From NCBI GenBank assembly GCA_030144725.1, contig JASKMD010000009.1, positions 372,001-436,000 of the forward strand: a stretch of 64,000 bases of DNA. The letters run 5' to 3'. This stretch comes from Haematococcus lacustris (Eukaryota; Chlorophyta; Chlorophyceae; Chlamydomonadales; Haematococcaceae). Positions 20,638 through 32,104 of this stretch are shown one piece after another (the stretch's first letter is position 1; the number at the start of each line of letters is the position of its first letter). A program made the position numbers and the translations under genes. The notes under the pieces are model-generated. The model was not told where the DNA came from and ran no database searches. It saw nothing but the letters and a program-made list of their open reading frames with translations.

Positions 20638-21743
20638 TCAAAAAGCCGCAGCCCGACAAAGCCAGCCAGCCAGCTGCGCCACAGCTAGTTTCCCTGGCAA
20701 GCTACAGGAACCCCATGCAAGCACAGGAGGCCTTGTGAGCGTGTAGAGCTAAGGGCACAGCATCGGCCCAGCCTGGCAACCGCTGCACGCCACCACACCA
20801 CCGTACCTGCATGTGCTGGCAGGCCAGGGGGCCCCACTGCCCACACAGCCAGCGCTGGTGGGTCTTCCTGGGTTACATTGGCCTGGCCTGACTTGCTCAG
20901 GATCCTGGCAGGTGGGAGGGCTGACGGATGATGTTGGCAAGCCTTGCATGCTGTGGGTGCGGTGGGTGGGTGCTGAAGGTACGCAAAGGCAGTGGGTATG
21001 TGCTTGCGTCTGCTGCTGTGAGGTCGGGGTGCGTGGGTGCCATGCACCACGCCAAGCCGCTGGAAGGGGTCTGCTGGGGCAGGCGGCGCCATAGGGGCAG
21101 TTGTGGTGGCTAGTATAGAGTCTGGAGTTGCGTTGGTGGCTGAAAGTAATGCTGGTCGAACGGCTGCCACTGCCGCAATAGCAAGTGTTTTCATCTGGCC
21201 CAGCTTTACCGGCTCAGGTGTGGGCCGCTGCAATCACATCAGAAAGACATGGTGGTCAGTGCGGCGTCAAGTAGACAACACACTACATTGCGTTGGTGTG
21301 GCCCCCTTTGACAGCGCTGACCACAACAGGCTGTTCAGTATGTTTAGCACGTGGAGTAGACCCACCTGTGCTTGGACATCGGGTTGTGCAAAAGGTGACA
21401 CTTGATGGATAGGCTGCTGCCGCAAGCGCCTAGACTTGGAAGAGCATGGCCGTACAGGGGTGCATGTGGCGGAGGGAAGGGTGCTGGCACATATGGCGGT
21501 AACATTCTTAGTCTCGACACATGCGAGTCTTGGAGAGCTTTGGGTGCCAGACGACAGTATGGGTGCTGAATGCTTCATCGCGGCGGGCATTTCCGGCTCT
21601 ATGGCTAGGTCGCCGCCCTGCTCGTTATTCGATTGATTGAGCTCGGCGCTGTCCTCAGGACGTCCGCTGCTGCGCCGTGGAAGGCTGCCCCGCGTCCCAG
21701 GCAATGAGCACGACTTCGCTGGAGGCGGGTCCTCCCCTTGCAT
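20638..21743 (-). CDS. Possible four-exon gene of unknown function (258 aa)
   Basis: Proposed exons (minus strand): 21743-21366, 21227-20983, 20904-20807, 20693-20638. Three introns with GT-AG ends (CAG|GTGGGT...GATTGCAG, GC|GTACCT...TGCCAG, CAG|GTACGG...TTGCCAG) join four open segments without breaking frame, from an ATG at 21743 to a TGA at 20638-20640. The protein begins MQGEDPPPAKSCSLPG, is Ser/Pro-rich for ~125 residues, then has an Ala-rich hydrophobic stretch (MKTLAIAAVAAVRPALL), and ends AQLAGWLCRAAAF. I recognise no domain. Phase continuity over three introns is the only support; it could be chance. No function is proposed. Confidence 0.35.
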
Positions 21744-22041
21744 TGCTTCGCTGGCTAGGAGAAGTGTAGGAGCTCCTCACTATAGCGATACAGGAAACTG
21801 GTGCCAACTCATCAACTCCATATGCAACTATGACACACAGACTAGAGCAGCCGGCATTGGGCTCGTCGGCGACATGAGCCAGTACTGTGTACAGTAAGTG
21901 TGCGCTGGCAGGAATTTGAATTGTTAGTCACATTAGTTACGAAGAAAATGCTTGCTTTCCTGAACTTGTTCCTACACTTTCAGGCGTGCAATGTTCAGTC
22001 ATCAAGGTTTGCATTGCACTTGATGGTGGGCAAGGACTAGG
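21744..22041. other. Short gap between gene model and TIR elements
   Basis: Would hold the promoter of the minus-strand gene model. I see no clear TATA box and nothing else. Confidence 0.3.
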
Positions 22042-23730
22042 GGTCACCCCCGCCATTGGCTGCACCCCCATGGCTCAAGAGATAACTTTCTTACTCATTT
22101 TTGCACGAATGAGGCCGCAAATTAGTGCGATGGGATGTCTATGGCCTGACGAGTGTGCGGCCAGCCCAAACGGTTTGCCGGGTGGCTGGCCCCCAACATG
22201 CGACGTGTTCTTGGGCTTCGCAGACACTCTTAGCGACTGCTGTAAGCAGCCTAGACCCAGCGCGGAGTGAATTTCGCATCGTGACTGGACATTGCAAGTT
22301 TTCAGGTCGGCACGCAACAGTGTTGCTGCGTCCCAAAACGCATCGATACTCTCTCCCATGCTAGGGGCGTGACTGCGGATTATTGCTGAACCTACAAGTC
22401 GCAGAATTGCATGTTGCACAATGCGGCCAATACATTGGAACCTGTGGCTCCCGAGCAGCCACGAGCATCAACAGTCGGTCAAAAAGATGCAGGTCACCCC
22501 CGCCATTGGCTGCACCCCCATGGCTCAAGAGATAACATCTAACTCATTTTTGCACGGATGAGGTCGCCGAATGGTGCGATGAGCTGATGATGATCGAACT
22601 AGAGTGCAGCCAGCTCCAGCGGTTTGCCGGGTGGCTGGCCCCCAACACGCGACGTGTTCTGGCGCCACGCAGACACTCTTAGCGACCGCTAGAGGCAGCC
22701 TGGACCCAGCGCGGCGTGATTGGCGCATCCAAACTATTTTTCAAACCAGCATGCAACAGCGCTTAATATCGCATTCTTCAACACGGGTTCAGTCCACATG
22801 TGACAGCAACTTCAAGTTGTCCAATACATTAGTGCCTGTGGTTCCTGTGCATCCAAACCCAGCTAAAATTAGTAGAAATGATGCAGAAACTGAGCTGATA
22901 TGAGTATCACCCCCCCCACATGAAACGGCCCACACATCAAGACAACGCGTTTCTGTCTAATAGACACGTTAGGAACCCACAAAAGGAGCCGCACAGAACT
23001 GTCAGTTCATCATTTGACGTCTTGGTTATGCAGTTATGGCGGCCGGAAAAGTGCCCATTTCGAAGACACGAGTTGCACGCTGTTCGGGTGCAGGGACAGG
23101 CCAAACGCCATACAAACACCCTCAAACATGTCATCAGCACTAGCACTAGCACTAGAACACATGTCAGGGGGGGTACTGCGCCCGACCAAAAATTCAAAAA
23201 GTTGAAAAGTTGGGCCGCTGAGCGCGATAGCTGTTCGCTGATCACAGCCCCACTAAGCAGGACATTCCCGGCACAACGCGACCAAGATTCTTAACACCCC
23301 CGCCCGCCCCGGCACAGGTGCACATCAGCCCGAGCAGCCCGCTAGTTTCGCTTTGATGAGCTGCACCGCCCTGCACAAAATTCGCTGTAAAACTCTTAAA
23401 GACCGGTCGGAGTTTATCAGGGGTGCAGCCAATGGCGGGGGTGACCTGCAGCAATTGTGCTGATACACACACATGGAACCCACACATGGAACGGCCCACA
23501 CATGAAGGCAACGCGTTTCTGCCAAATAGACACGTTGAAAACCCACACAAGGAGTCGCACAGAGCTGGCAATTCATCATTTGACGTCCTGGTTGGACAGT
23601 TATGCCGGCCGGAAAAGTGCCCATTTCGAAGAATCTGAGCCCGTCCATGCCGCTGGGCCGCTGAGCGCGATAGCTGTTCGCTGATCCCAGCCCCACTAAG
23701 CAGGCCATTCCCGTCACAACGCGACCTGCA
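22042..23730 (+). mobile_element. TIR-family member B, 3'-truncated, interrupted by member C
   Basis: The left end GGTCACCCCCGCCATTGGCT at 22042 and the following ~450 bases match the long member at 38385. At 22491 it is split by element C; the B sequence resumes after the TGCA duplication (23447-23450) and runs to about 23730 (CACAACGCGACC), where it stops short of its right terminal repeat. It then abuts an inverted fragment (D). No 4-bp duplication matches the outer edges, so this copy has been rearranged since insertion. Confidence 0.7.
22492..23446 (+). mobile_element. Short member C of the 4-bp TIR family, nested in B
   Basis: 955 bases, 27-bp terminal inverted repeats, flanked by TGCA on both sides (22488-22491, 23447-23450). 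It is inserted inside element B after AAAAAGATGCA, a string that continues uninterrupted in element A (GATGCAGAAACTGAG), so the target before insertion can be read. No coding potential; moved by a transposase from elsewhere. Confidence 0.88.
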
Positions 23731-24215
23731 CACCGGCAAACACAGTTACCAGCTCAGTTTCTGCATGTTTTTGAATGATTCTTGCTGCTCGTGGTTGCTC
23801 GAGAGCCACAGGCATCAATGTATGGATAATCTTGTGCGAGACTGCGATTCTGCAAATTGCACCTGGCAGCAATCCGCCGTCGCGGTCACGCTTCCATCTT
23901 GGGGGAGGGTCTCAATGCGTGCTGTGACGTAGCAACACTGTTGCGTGCCGACCTGAAAACTTGCAATGTCCAGTCACGATGCGAATTTCACGTCGAGCTG
24001 GGTCCAGGCTACCTATACCAGTCGCTAAGATTGCATGCGAGGCTCCAGAACACGTCGCGTGTTGGGGGCCAGCCACCCGGCAAACCGCTGGGGCTGGCTG
24101 CACTCTAGTCAGGCCATCGCCAGCTCATCGCACCAATCGGCGACCTCATCCGTGCAGAAATGAGTTAGATGTTATCTCTTGAGCCATGGGGGTGCAGCCA
24201 ATGGCGGGGGTGACC
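23731..24215 (-). mobile_element. Inverted 5' fragment D of a long TIR-family member
   Basis: Reverse-complement copy of the left end of the family: the terminal repeat is at 24189-24215, and the inner edge (TGTTTGCCGGTGTGCA) matches the long member up to about 38871 rather than the short ones. It lies head-to-head with truncated element B, giving a unit with the same end at both extremities. Confidence 0.75.
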
Positions 24216-24978
24216 AGAGGCAGATGGAGGCGAACTAGTGATTTCCTCGTCATGTTTGTCTCTTTAGTGTTCCCATTACAACAATTGGTGCACGTGGTTC
24301 CCTTACGTTTCCACACCTCACAAGTTCCTCTGACAAACATGGCATGCATCAGATGAAACACCGCCTCCGCATCCTTCACGTGACTAGCGAGTAGAGTTAG
24401 GTTCTTGTCCCATCATTGGAGAGACACCCATGCGCATAGCCCGCCTCATTGAGCGAGGTCCCGCATAGCCTCCCATGCCTTGCAATGCCGTCTGCACCAA
24501 GACAAGAAATGGTATGTACACCTGTCACATCTGTCCAAACCGAGCCTCGCACCAAAATTCAGCCCCTGTTTGTCCAGGGTGCAATTCTAGGCTGCAACAC
24601 AGCTTGCACATGTACACCCTCACTGGCGAGACAGCAGTCTCTGGTGAGGACAGAGCTGCACCTGACGACCTGCTTGCTAGTACTTCACGTAAGGCTGCTT
24701 TACGAGTGACATGAGAAAGGAGCCCAGCTAACCCAACCATGCACTGAATACCTCAGCCTACATGCAAGCTGAAAGATAGCTAGCAGAGAGGTGATGGTAG
24801 TGTGGTGTACTGCATGGGTAGTATGGTGTGCTGCATGGGTAATGTGGTGTGCTGCATGGGTAGTGTGGTGTGCTGCATGGGTAGTGTGGTGTGCTGCATG
24901 GGTAGTGTGGTGTGCTGCATGGGTAGTGTGGTGTGCTGCATGGGTAGTGTGGTGTGCTGCATGGGTAGTGTGGTTCTC
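24216..24978. other. 3' flank of the WD40-like membrane gene
   Basis: It holds the presumed 3' UTR of the minus-strand gene to the right. An old repeat lies at ~24225-24305, and a 21-bp tandem array at 24791-24975. A plus-strand open frame at 24475-24714 contains a zinc-ribbon-like CxxC...CxxC (YTCHICPNRAS...VCPGC) but has no other support. Confidence 0.4.
24791..24975 (+). repeat. 21-bp minisatellite
   Basis: About eight to nine head-to-tail copies of TAGTGTGGTGTGCTGCATGGG, nearly perfect in the right half. There are no spacers, so it is not a CRISPR array. The 21-bp period keeps frames open on both strands. Confidence 0.93.
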
Positions 24979-27900
24979 TCATGTCCTTGTACTCACGGTG
25001 TCTGATAGCGCTTCACCTTCGTCTTGCATGGCCCATGCTTGCGAGGGCGGTGTCATGATGCCACTGGCCCTGCTTGCATTCAATTCTTGCAAGGCAGCCT
25101 TGTAAGCAGCAATGGTGCTTTGTCGTACCTGTGACCTGTCACCATCGCCAGCTAAGCGGCTGCTGAAGTGGTGAGGTCCATGCTCACTGACTCTGTTCTT
25201 GGCTCTCATGAACTGCCACAATCCCACAAAGATCATGCACCCTGCAAGTGTGACAAAAAAGGCCATGTGCATGCAGTTGTCAAGCAGTCCTTCTCTAGCC
25301 CCATGCACCCTGGACAGCCATTGCAACACCCACCTATCATCACTGGCTGCATCCAAGTGTTTTTGCCAGTGGCAGGAAGCCCTTGCAATGAAGCAGGAAC
25401 GAGGAGGCTACTCTGAAAGACAGCCACGACTCCGTTGCCGAGCAAGGCCGCCACCAAGTTGCCTTGGCGGCTGACTGCCAGGTGGCCCACAGGGGTGGGG
25501 CAGGGCAGTACTCCAGGTGCAGCCTCCGCAAGACCAAGGTGCCCTGCATGACGACTCACACAGGCGGTGACCCAACCACCTGTTTGCCACGCTATGCTGA
25601 TCATGGTCATGCAAAGCATGAAAGAAGCAATGCACAAGGCACAGCAGGCCGCACCCACCCATCATGTTGGCCAGAGATCCGGCCACCACGCCGTGTGGGT
25701 TTGAGCGTGTGCTGGTCACATTGAGCACTGCACAGTAGCAACAACAGGGAGGGACAGCAACACCATGAGGATCAGTGACGGTGGCTAACAATACAACCCA
25801 CTCTACACAATCCTAGTCGCCCCTTACATTTGATTTGAAATGTTGATATGTACATTGCATTAAATGGCCCTTGCTTACCAGCTACAACTCCATTTGTTGC
25901 TAGCAACAAGTACCCAGGCATGGCCAGCATCTGCCACTCAACGTTGCCGGGCACTGCGTTGGGCTGGGGCAGCTGCACAAAGCGGACGACCTGCAATGTG
26001 GCCAGCACACAGCTTGGGTCACATGGCCGTTATTTACATACACACACACACCCCGCACACATGGCCTAGAACTGTGTGACCCAAGCATTGCTGTTGGCCA
26101 AGGCATGGCGTGCTTGCATCAAGCAAGCCACCGTCATGGGTGAGACACACCTTGTCACATATTGGTGTGCTGCAGCTTCATCAAATGTTGGCAGACTCAA
26201 AGTGAACATCTTCATCATCATCTCCATGATTTGTGCATGGGCTTTGCCTGTCAATGCTGCTGAAACAAAAAGCCTAGTAGACTCAATACGTTTCATGGCC
26301 CAGCTCACTTTGTGTGCGCATGCCATGCCTCGTGGTCCTGGCACAATGCTAGCCACTGTTGGCCACCTAGGCCTACTGCCTGCATTGCCTGCCTGCCTGC
26401 CTGCCTGCACACAGCGATGATAGTGTACAATCATGACGTTTGCATGGTAGCAAGTCTGGGCCAACAAACTGCTGCCCCATACCACCCATGCTCACCTTGC
26501 ACAGGGTCTTCCGATTGTCATTTGGGACTGTCAGCGTCAGCAATTGGGCCAAGTTGTTGATGGCATAGGCCCGGTATGTGCGCACCGGGTCGAACACAGC
26601 AGCCACTAGGAAGGAGGCATTGAGACCTTGGCAGTGGTAGGAGCGCATCCCAGTGGTCAGCAACTGGGACAGCACGTACACCCGGTCGCGTGACAAGCCA
26701 AGTATCAAGGTCCCAGCTGCATGACCCATTCAACAGCAGAAACAAGGCCACGATAGGCCGAAGACGACTGAAGAGGAGGTCGTGAAGGTGATTGCAGACC
26801 TAGTGCCATCAGAGTCAGTGTGGTGCAGGGGGTGAGGTGGTGGGAGCAGGCCGCGCCCCAGGCGGAAGCTCCTCCCTCGATGAACGCCGGCTCTGCTGGA
26901 GTAGTCTTCTTCTTCTATTCTGCTGGGGTTGAGGAAGGGGGTCAAGGGGGACCTAAGCAGCCTGCTATGCCGTAACAAGCTTAACTGCGAACGCGTCGAC
27001 GTCTGCAGTCACCCACATGTAGCTGCTGCCAGCAGCGAGGCATTTGCGTGGGCTTGGTACCGCAGCGTGCCGTTCTCTCGCTGCACCCGAAAGTGGCCGG
27101 AGGCATCGACAATGACCAGGTTGCGGCGCGAGGAGGGACGGGCGGACCAGCTGCGACCAGGGGTGGATAGGAACGGAGCAGGGCAACACAGTAGCGCAAA
27201 GTGATGAAATACAGTTCAGCGTGATATCACACAAACAAGTGAGATTAGAGTAATGTCACATAACAAGCCAAGTGTGACATGCAGTTTTTTCAGGAAAGGC
27301 AATCCCAAATCAAGCAGAAACCATGTCACAAGGAACATGTGTGCACAGCTTGGTCAAGGATATGTCCTGGTCCCTTTCATGCTGGTATGGCACATGCACA
27401 CCTGTATGGCAGCAAGTAAGTCACAGGTGCCGCTTCACTCTCGACCACACTTGGTAAGATGGCTTGCAGCTGGACCTGCAGAGGCAACCCTACAGCACGA
27501 GGCTGAGAATCATGCATGGAGTCTGCTCTCCATGCCCTCCATGCCCCTCATGCAACAGTGTCTGGTCAAAGGCTGCATGCTGGCATTGACACCCCGTGGG
27601 GTACTGTACCTCCAGGATGGTGCCGGCTGCTGGGGGCTGAGAGTCACTTGCGTCACCAAGGGTTGCGCCCTTGCCGGGCTTTGGCTTGCGTGGTAGAGGG
27701 GGTGCTACTAGCACTGAGTGCACACGTACGTCACCGTCAGCATGCCCCGTCACGATGATGCTTTCGTTGCGCTTGCTGGCATATGAGCTCACAGCAGTGA
27801 TGGGAGATGCAGAGCCTGCATGGCACCATGCGGCGTCCGCCTGCCATGCATGGCCTCATGTTAGCAACAGTGTATGCGCATGATGTCCTAGCAAAACAAA

Positions 27901-28847
27901 TGCTGCCATGCGTGTCCACTGGCTGGGTGCAAGTCCTAGGGTGCATGTCCTCTGACTGGGGTGGCCTTGCCCCTAGGGCAGCCCATCTGTGCGATGCACC
28001 CCATCTCAGCAAGAGTGAGCGCATGAGTTCCTAGCGAATCAAATTCTGCCAGGCGTGTCCACAGGGATGCATGTCCCCAAGGCAGCCCACCTGTGTCATG
28101 CACCACAGTCGACGGGGTGCTTAGCACCATGGGTAGGCTTGAGATGTGCAGGCGCCCCTGGCTATCCCCCAATGCTAGGTACTGGGGCACGGCTGGGGTG
28201 ATGGGTGGGGCCAACCGGGTATGGAGGTAGGCCATGGCGGTCACCTGGCCACGGGTGGGGCGAGCTCACATCCTAACTCACAACCAGGGGTGGCGGCCGC
28301 TTTCCCTCGTGCGCACCAGCACCAGCACCAGCACGCTTACATGAATACCACCCTCCAACTGAAAGGTGGATCTGAGATGAAAATGTTGCAGCCAGGAGCT
28401 GTGGGCAGATCGATGTAGATGTACTGTGGCTTGCTCGTGAGCCTGCTCCTGGGACGACGCGCCTGCTATCAAGGCTGCTAGCTGTTGTAACCCAACGTCC
28501 GCAGCCCACACTGGGGGTTCCCCATGTTCTGTATGTGGCGGCTCCACATGGCTGGCAAGGGGGCAGCTGCCAGCAAGCTGTTGGCTACGGCTCACTTCAC
28601 TGACATTTGCTTGCAATGAGCGCAGTGTGGCCGTGTATTGCTGCAGTATGCTGTGCAGGGCGATGATTTGGCTCTGGGCAGTAGAAATGTTTTGTTTCAG
28701 CTCCTCTAACAAGGCCGTGAACTGCTTCACAGATTGCTGCGCACTGTCCGAGGTGTCGGCATCCGTCGTCCTATCTGGGTCACTCGCATGCCGCGCTGGG
28801 AGAAGCAGGAGCAGGAGGAGGCACCCTGATAGAGCGCGCAAGCTCAT
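24979..28847 (-). CDS. Type-I membrane protein: signal peptide, coiled coil, WD40-like propeller, C-terminal TM (~630 aa)
   Basis: Exons (minus): 28847-28341, 28244-28104, 27840-27610, 27475-27402, 27150-27017, 26716-26496, 25990-25879, 25543-25334, 25241-24979; all joins keep frame. Start MSLRALSGC is followed by a Leu run, a clear signal peptide. Residues ~35-105 form a coiled coil (LLEELKQNISTAQSQIIALH). Propeller-type strands follow (YLALGDSQGRLHI, IIVTGHADGDVRVHSV, NLVIVDASGHFRV, YLLLATNGVVAG, NLVAALLGNGVVAVF), then one membrane helix (VMIGCMIFVGLWQF) and a Ser/Thr-rich tail. Length and layout resemble, from memory, plant uncharacterised membrane proteins such as At1g75140; function unknown. 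The exon 2/3 junction has an alternative (donor at 28090 with acceptor before 27854). A small extra exon inside 25991-26495 cannot be excluded. An upstream in-frame ATG exists at 28874. Confidence 0.75.
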
Positions 28848-30090
28848 AGCCCGCTCTGACACAACCTGAAGCATCGTGCATGAGCTGCTTGCATCATGGC
28901 AGTATAGCTCAGCTGATTTGGAGGGGACAAGGACAATATGAACGGTGAAGTGAGTCTTTGAGTCAGACAGGCAAGCAGAGCCCGCGTGCAAGCAAACAGC
29001 GTTGATTAGATTCACCACCACGCTGATTGAATTCCCCACCCCGTTGTTTAGATTCACCACCCCGTTGTTTAGATTCACCAGTATAGCGTTCGCCCGGTGT
29101 TTCACTATGATGTAACTCTGCGTGGAGAAGGCTATGTAAGAAAGGTTGGCTGTAGTTTAGGGGGCAGTATTTCAGATATGGCGAGGACGCTATCGTTCCG
29201 TTAGATGGGGTGGTGGCGAGGATGATGGCAGTAAGCATAGCGCAAATGCACAAACTCGCGCAAGTCAGTGCAGTCATGCAAGTCAGGTTGCAAGTCAGGA
29301 CTAGCTAGTCAAACACTCTCCGCTCTAGCGGGACTAGCGAAGTATTCTCCGGGGAGCTCTACGGCGCTACGGGAGGCACACGGGATACAATATCAGCATT
29401 ATCACGGTTAACAAGCTAGTCAAGCCTGTGTGTTTGCTGTGCTAGGCGCAAATAGCCTTGTCAACAAAAGGACAACAATGGCTGCGCGGCTTGCTCAGCG
29501 GCTTGCTTAGCGGCTTAGAGGCTTGCATTCAGGCGACCCCAACTAACAAAAAATGGCAGGAAATGATAGGAAACCGACCCCTGGTAATCAAAACGACGCC
29601 GCGTCTCAGCCACGTGGTTTCTATTTGTGATTCGCACATCCCTGGATAGAGGACTCTGTCAGCTATGCGGTGCAGCTTGTAACATTAAATATTGTGCAGT
29701 GTGCTGAGTGCTATGGCGGCTCAAATCTTGACATTCAAATGCATGCCAGTTTTGCTCATGCGGGCCTCGCCGCGACCGACCGCCGCGACCGACGTGGCCC
29801 AGTAGCCTCTGCAAACAGTCAGGGACAGTCGCCGCAGTCAAAACAATGCACATGGCACGCAAAACCGATGTAACGACGCCCCTCCACCCATGCTCGGAAG
29901 TATACAAGGCTGCTGCATTGCTTGACCGCTTCGTGAGTAGTACCTACTACCTGGCCACTCGGTAAGGCCACTCAAGGTGTGTAGGACATTGCTACGTTAC
30001 CTTGCTCGACATGTTGGGTCCGATCCCTCCCGCCCGCCCTCCGCTTGCGTGTCGAGCTTGTGTCCAGCTCCGCCCTGACCCCCTGCTGCT
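28848..30090. other. Upstream region of the WD40-like gene
   Basis: Probable promoter and 5' UTR of the minus-strand gene. At 28998-29082 a ~25-bp unit containing AGATTCACCACCCCGTTGTTT is tandemly repeated with changes, and at 29478-29520 CGGCTTGCTCAG units repeat. No gene is supported. Confidence 0.4.
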
Positions 30091-30094
30091 CAGC

Positions 30095-30440
30095 TGGAGG
30101 GGTGGGCAGCCCAGGGGCAGCACCAGCACCAGCTGCCTGCTGCTGCCAGGGGGGTGCAGCAGGAGGGGTGGGCAGCCCAGGGGCAGCACCAGCACCAGGT
30201 GTCTGCTGCTGCCAGGGGGGTGCAGCAGCAGGGGGGGGCAGGTCAGGGGCGGCACCAGCACCAGCTGCCTGCTGCTGCTAGGGGGGTGCAGCAGGAGGGG
30301 GGGGCAGCCCAGGGGCAGCACCAGCACCAGCTGCCTGCTGCTGCCAGGGGGGTGCAGCAGGAGGGGGGGGCAGCCCAGGGGCAGCACCAGCACCAGCTGT
30401 CTGCTGCTGCCAGGGGGGTGCAGCAGGAGGGGGGGGCAGG
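30095..30440 (+). repeat. 66-bp minisatellite
   Basis: Five copies of a 66-bp unit beginning GGCAGCCCAGGGGCAGCACC and containing CTGCTGCTGCCAGGGGGG. The length is a multiple of three, so all three plus frames and the minus frame stay open. Translations with a 22-residue period (minus strand CPPLLLHPPGSSRQLVLVLP) follow from this and are not taken as a gene. Confidence 0.9.
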
Positions 30441-30664
30441 TCTGCAGGAGGGGGTGGGAGGGGGTGGGAGGGGGTGGGAGGGGTGGGACTGGGGATGGGA
30501 GGGGCTGGGAGGGCGGGGCTGGGGCTGGAAGGGGGTGGGAGGGGGTGGGAGGGCGGGGCTGGGGGAGGGAGTGGGTGGGAGGGCGGGGCTGGGGCTGGGA
30601 GGGGGTGGGAGGGGGTGGGAGGGGGTGGGGCCGGGGCTGGGAGGGGGTGGGGCTGCCAGGGGGT
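30441..30664 (+). repeat. (GGGAGGGGGTG)n-type G-rich array
   Basis: An irregular 11- to 19-bp tandem of G runs separated by single A, T or C, directly joined to the 66-bp array. The plus strand could form G-quadruplexes. Confidence 0.85.
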
Positions 30665-32104
30665 GGTCCGGTTGGGCTAGTCAGCACTGCAAGGCAACGT
30701 TAGGTTACGCCAATGTATGTTCCCACAAGCTTTCTCAATGAAATGACGTGCTTTCTTCTCCAACAGGTGTGTTGTTGAGTTAGGAACAAAGTTACAGAGC
30801 CACAATCTAGGTATTCAGTGTGGTCAACTCACAACATGCCAGTTTGTGGAAGGGGGTCCCTTTTTCTGCGTGACTGGCTAGAGAGAAACGCACATTCTCC
30901 GCGTATATTGCAATGTCGCTCAGTAACTTGCCCCACGACGGTCTTCCGACGCCGCCTGCACCAATGAAAGGCTCGCGGAGTGAGCCTGGCGGGCTAAACA
31001 TAGATTGTACTTCAGGCTCGATGCCAAGCGCAGTTCGCTCATTGGTGCCGCTACTCACCACTAGAACAATCGATAGTGAGCAGCTCAGGTGTGTCCGCGC
31101 TCGCTTGCGCCGGCATGGACTCTGATGCAAGGATTAACGCGCCGCCTGCCAGTAGATGCGGAGTAATTTGCAGGTGCCAATGCAACGAACGCTATCGAAA
31201 TTAGTGCACTTTGTAGCGAGTACTTGCATGAAGATTACCAACCCCATGTTGGGGACTCCTGACTTGCATGCCGGCGCACCACTACCACTAGCTCTCAACT
31301 CATACCAGCCCCCCAATGTCCTCATATATGTCATCTGCCTGGCTCTCCAATTGTCGGGAGCGTTCCCTGTTGTATAACCGTGTTTATTCAACATCGCAAG
31401 ACCTCCAGCAAACCCCCATCGCACACCGGGTCGCCAGGGTAGAGGCTAAAGTTGTTAAGGATGTGTTAAGGTTGTGTTAAGATTCTGTTAAGGTCAAAAA
31501 CCGCTGGTGTTAATATTAACGGTCGTGCCCTATTCACCACCCCTAGAAGCACCCGTCGATGTAAACATTTTATTGTCTAAAGCTGTGAACCACAGCTTGT
31601 GATTAAAGTGTGCAATGTTTGCTGCTTTGTCCGATGAAGAGACACCGCAGACTCCAAAACTATAGCAACGCCTCTTGCTGTTGCAGGCCTGCGCCCCGCT
31701 AGCTACTGCCCTGCTGCACTTCATTGAAGCACCTGAGAGTAATGAAACGTGCATGTAAAGTACGTGTCGTTACATATGTAACTATGTGCTTACATGGCGT
31801 TGCACAGTTCATGGCACTGCATGGCTCACCTCAGCTATATGTGGAAGAACATGGGACGGAGGCAACAGCCATCAAGGTGCCAGCACCGAAGGCCCCTTAG
31901 CAAGCGCTGTGTGTGTGTACTCAGTCCAGAAAATCGAGCATAAAGTGAGCCACTGCACATTCAGGGCAGGAAGGTCACACTCAATTTTGCCTCGCGTGCT
32001 GGCATAGCCACAATGGCGAGCGCGAGGAGCACAGATCCAGCACGCTAACCGGCTGTGCCATACGAACACTCGGCCAGACCAGTGACCAGCTGTCAGTGGC
32101 AGCA
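30665..32104. other. Intergenic, 3' flank of the bL28m gene
   Basis: No gene is supported. A minus-strand stretch around 30870-31080 has a protein-like reading (SGTNERTALGIEPEVQSMF) but no start, splice or family evidence. A short GTTAAG-type tandem lies at 31450-31495. Confidence 0.4.
31790..31794 (-). terminator. TGTAA poly(A) signal for bL28m gene
   Basis: TTACA on the plus strand is TGTAA in the gene sense, the usual volvocalean poly(A) motif, about 310 bases after the stop. A second copy is at 31770-31774. Confidence 0.45.

Noticed and set aside
20625..20640. GGTTCGAATTC resembling a pol III B box
   Set aside because: The bases around the loop do not pair as a T stem, and no A box or tRNA fold surrounds it.
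24791..24975. Regular short repeats that could suggest a CRISPR array
   Set aside because: Units are contiguous with no spacers, in a eukaryotic setting; it is a minisatellite.
26066..26430. Minus-strand open frame with a Met-rich stretch, possible extra exon of the WD40-like gene
   Set aside because: Exons 26716-26496 and 25990-25879 already join in phase; no segment here has both good splice sites and propeller-like sequence, though a small exon is not excluded.
29992..30741. Pro-rich or Gly-rich ~200-residue open frames on both strands
   Set aside because: The 66-bp minisatellite and G-rich array are multiples of three or lack stops in several frames at once; no single frame stands out.
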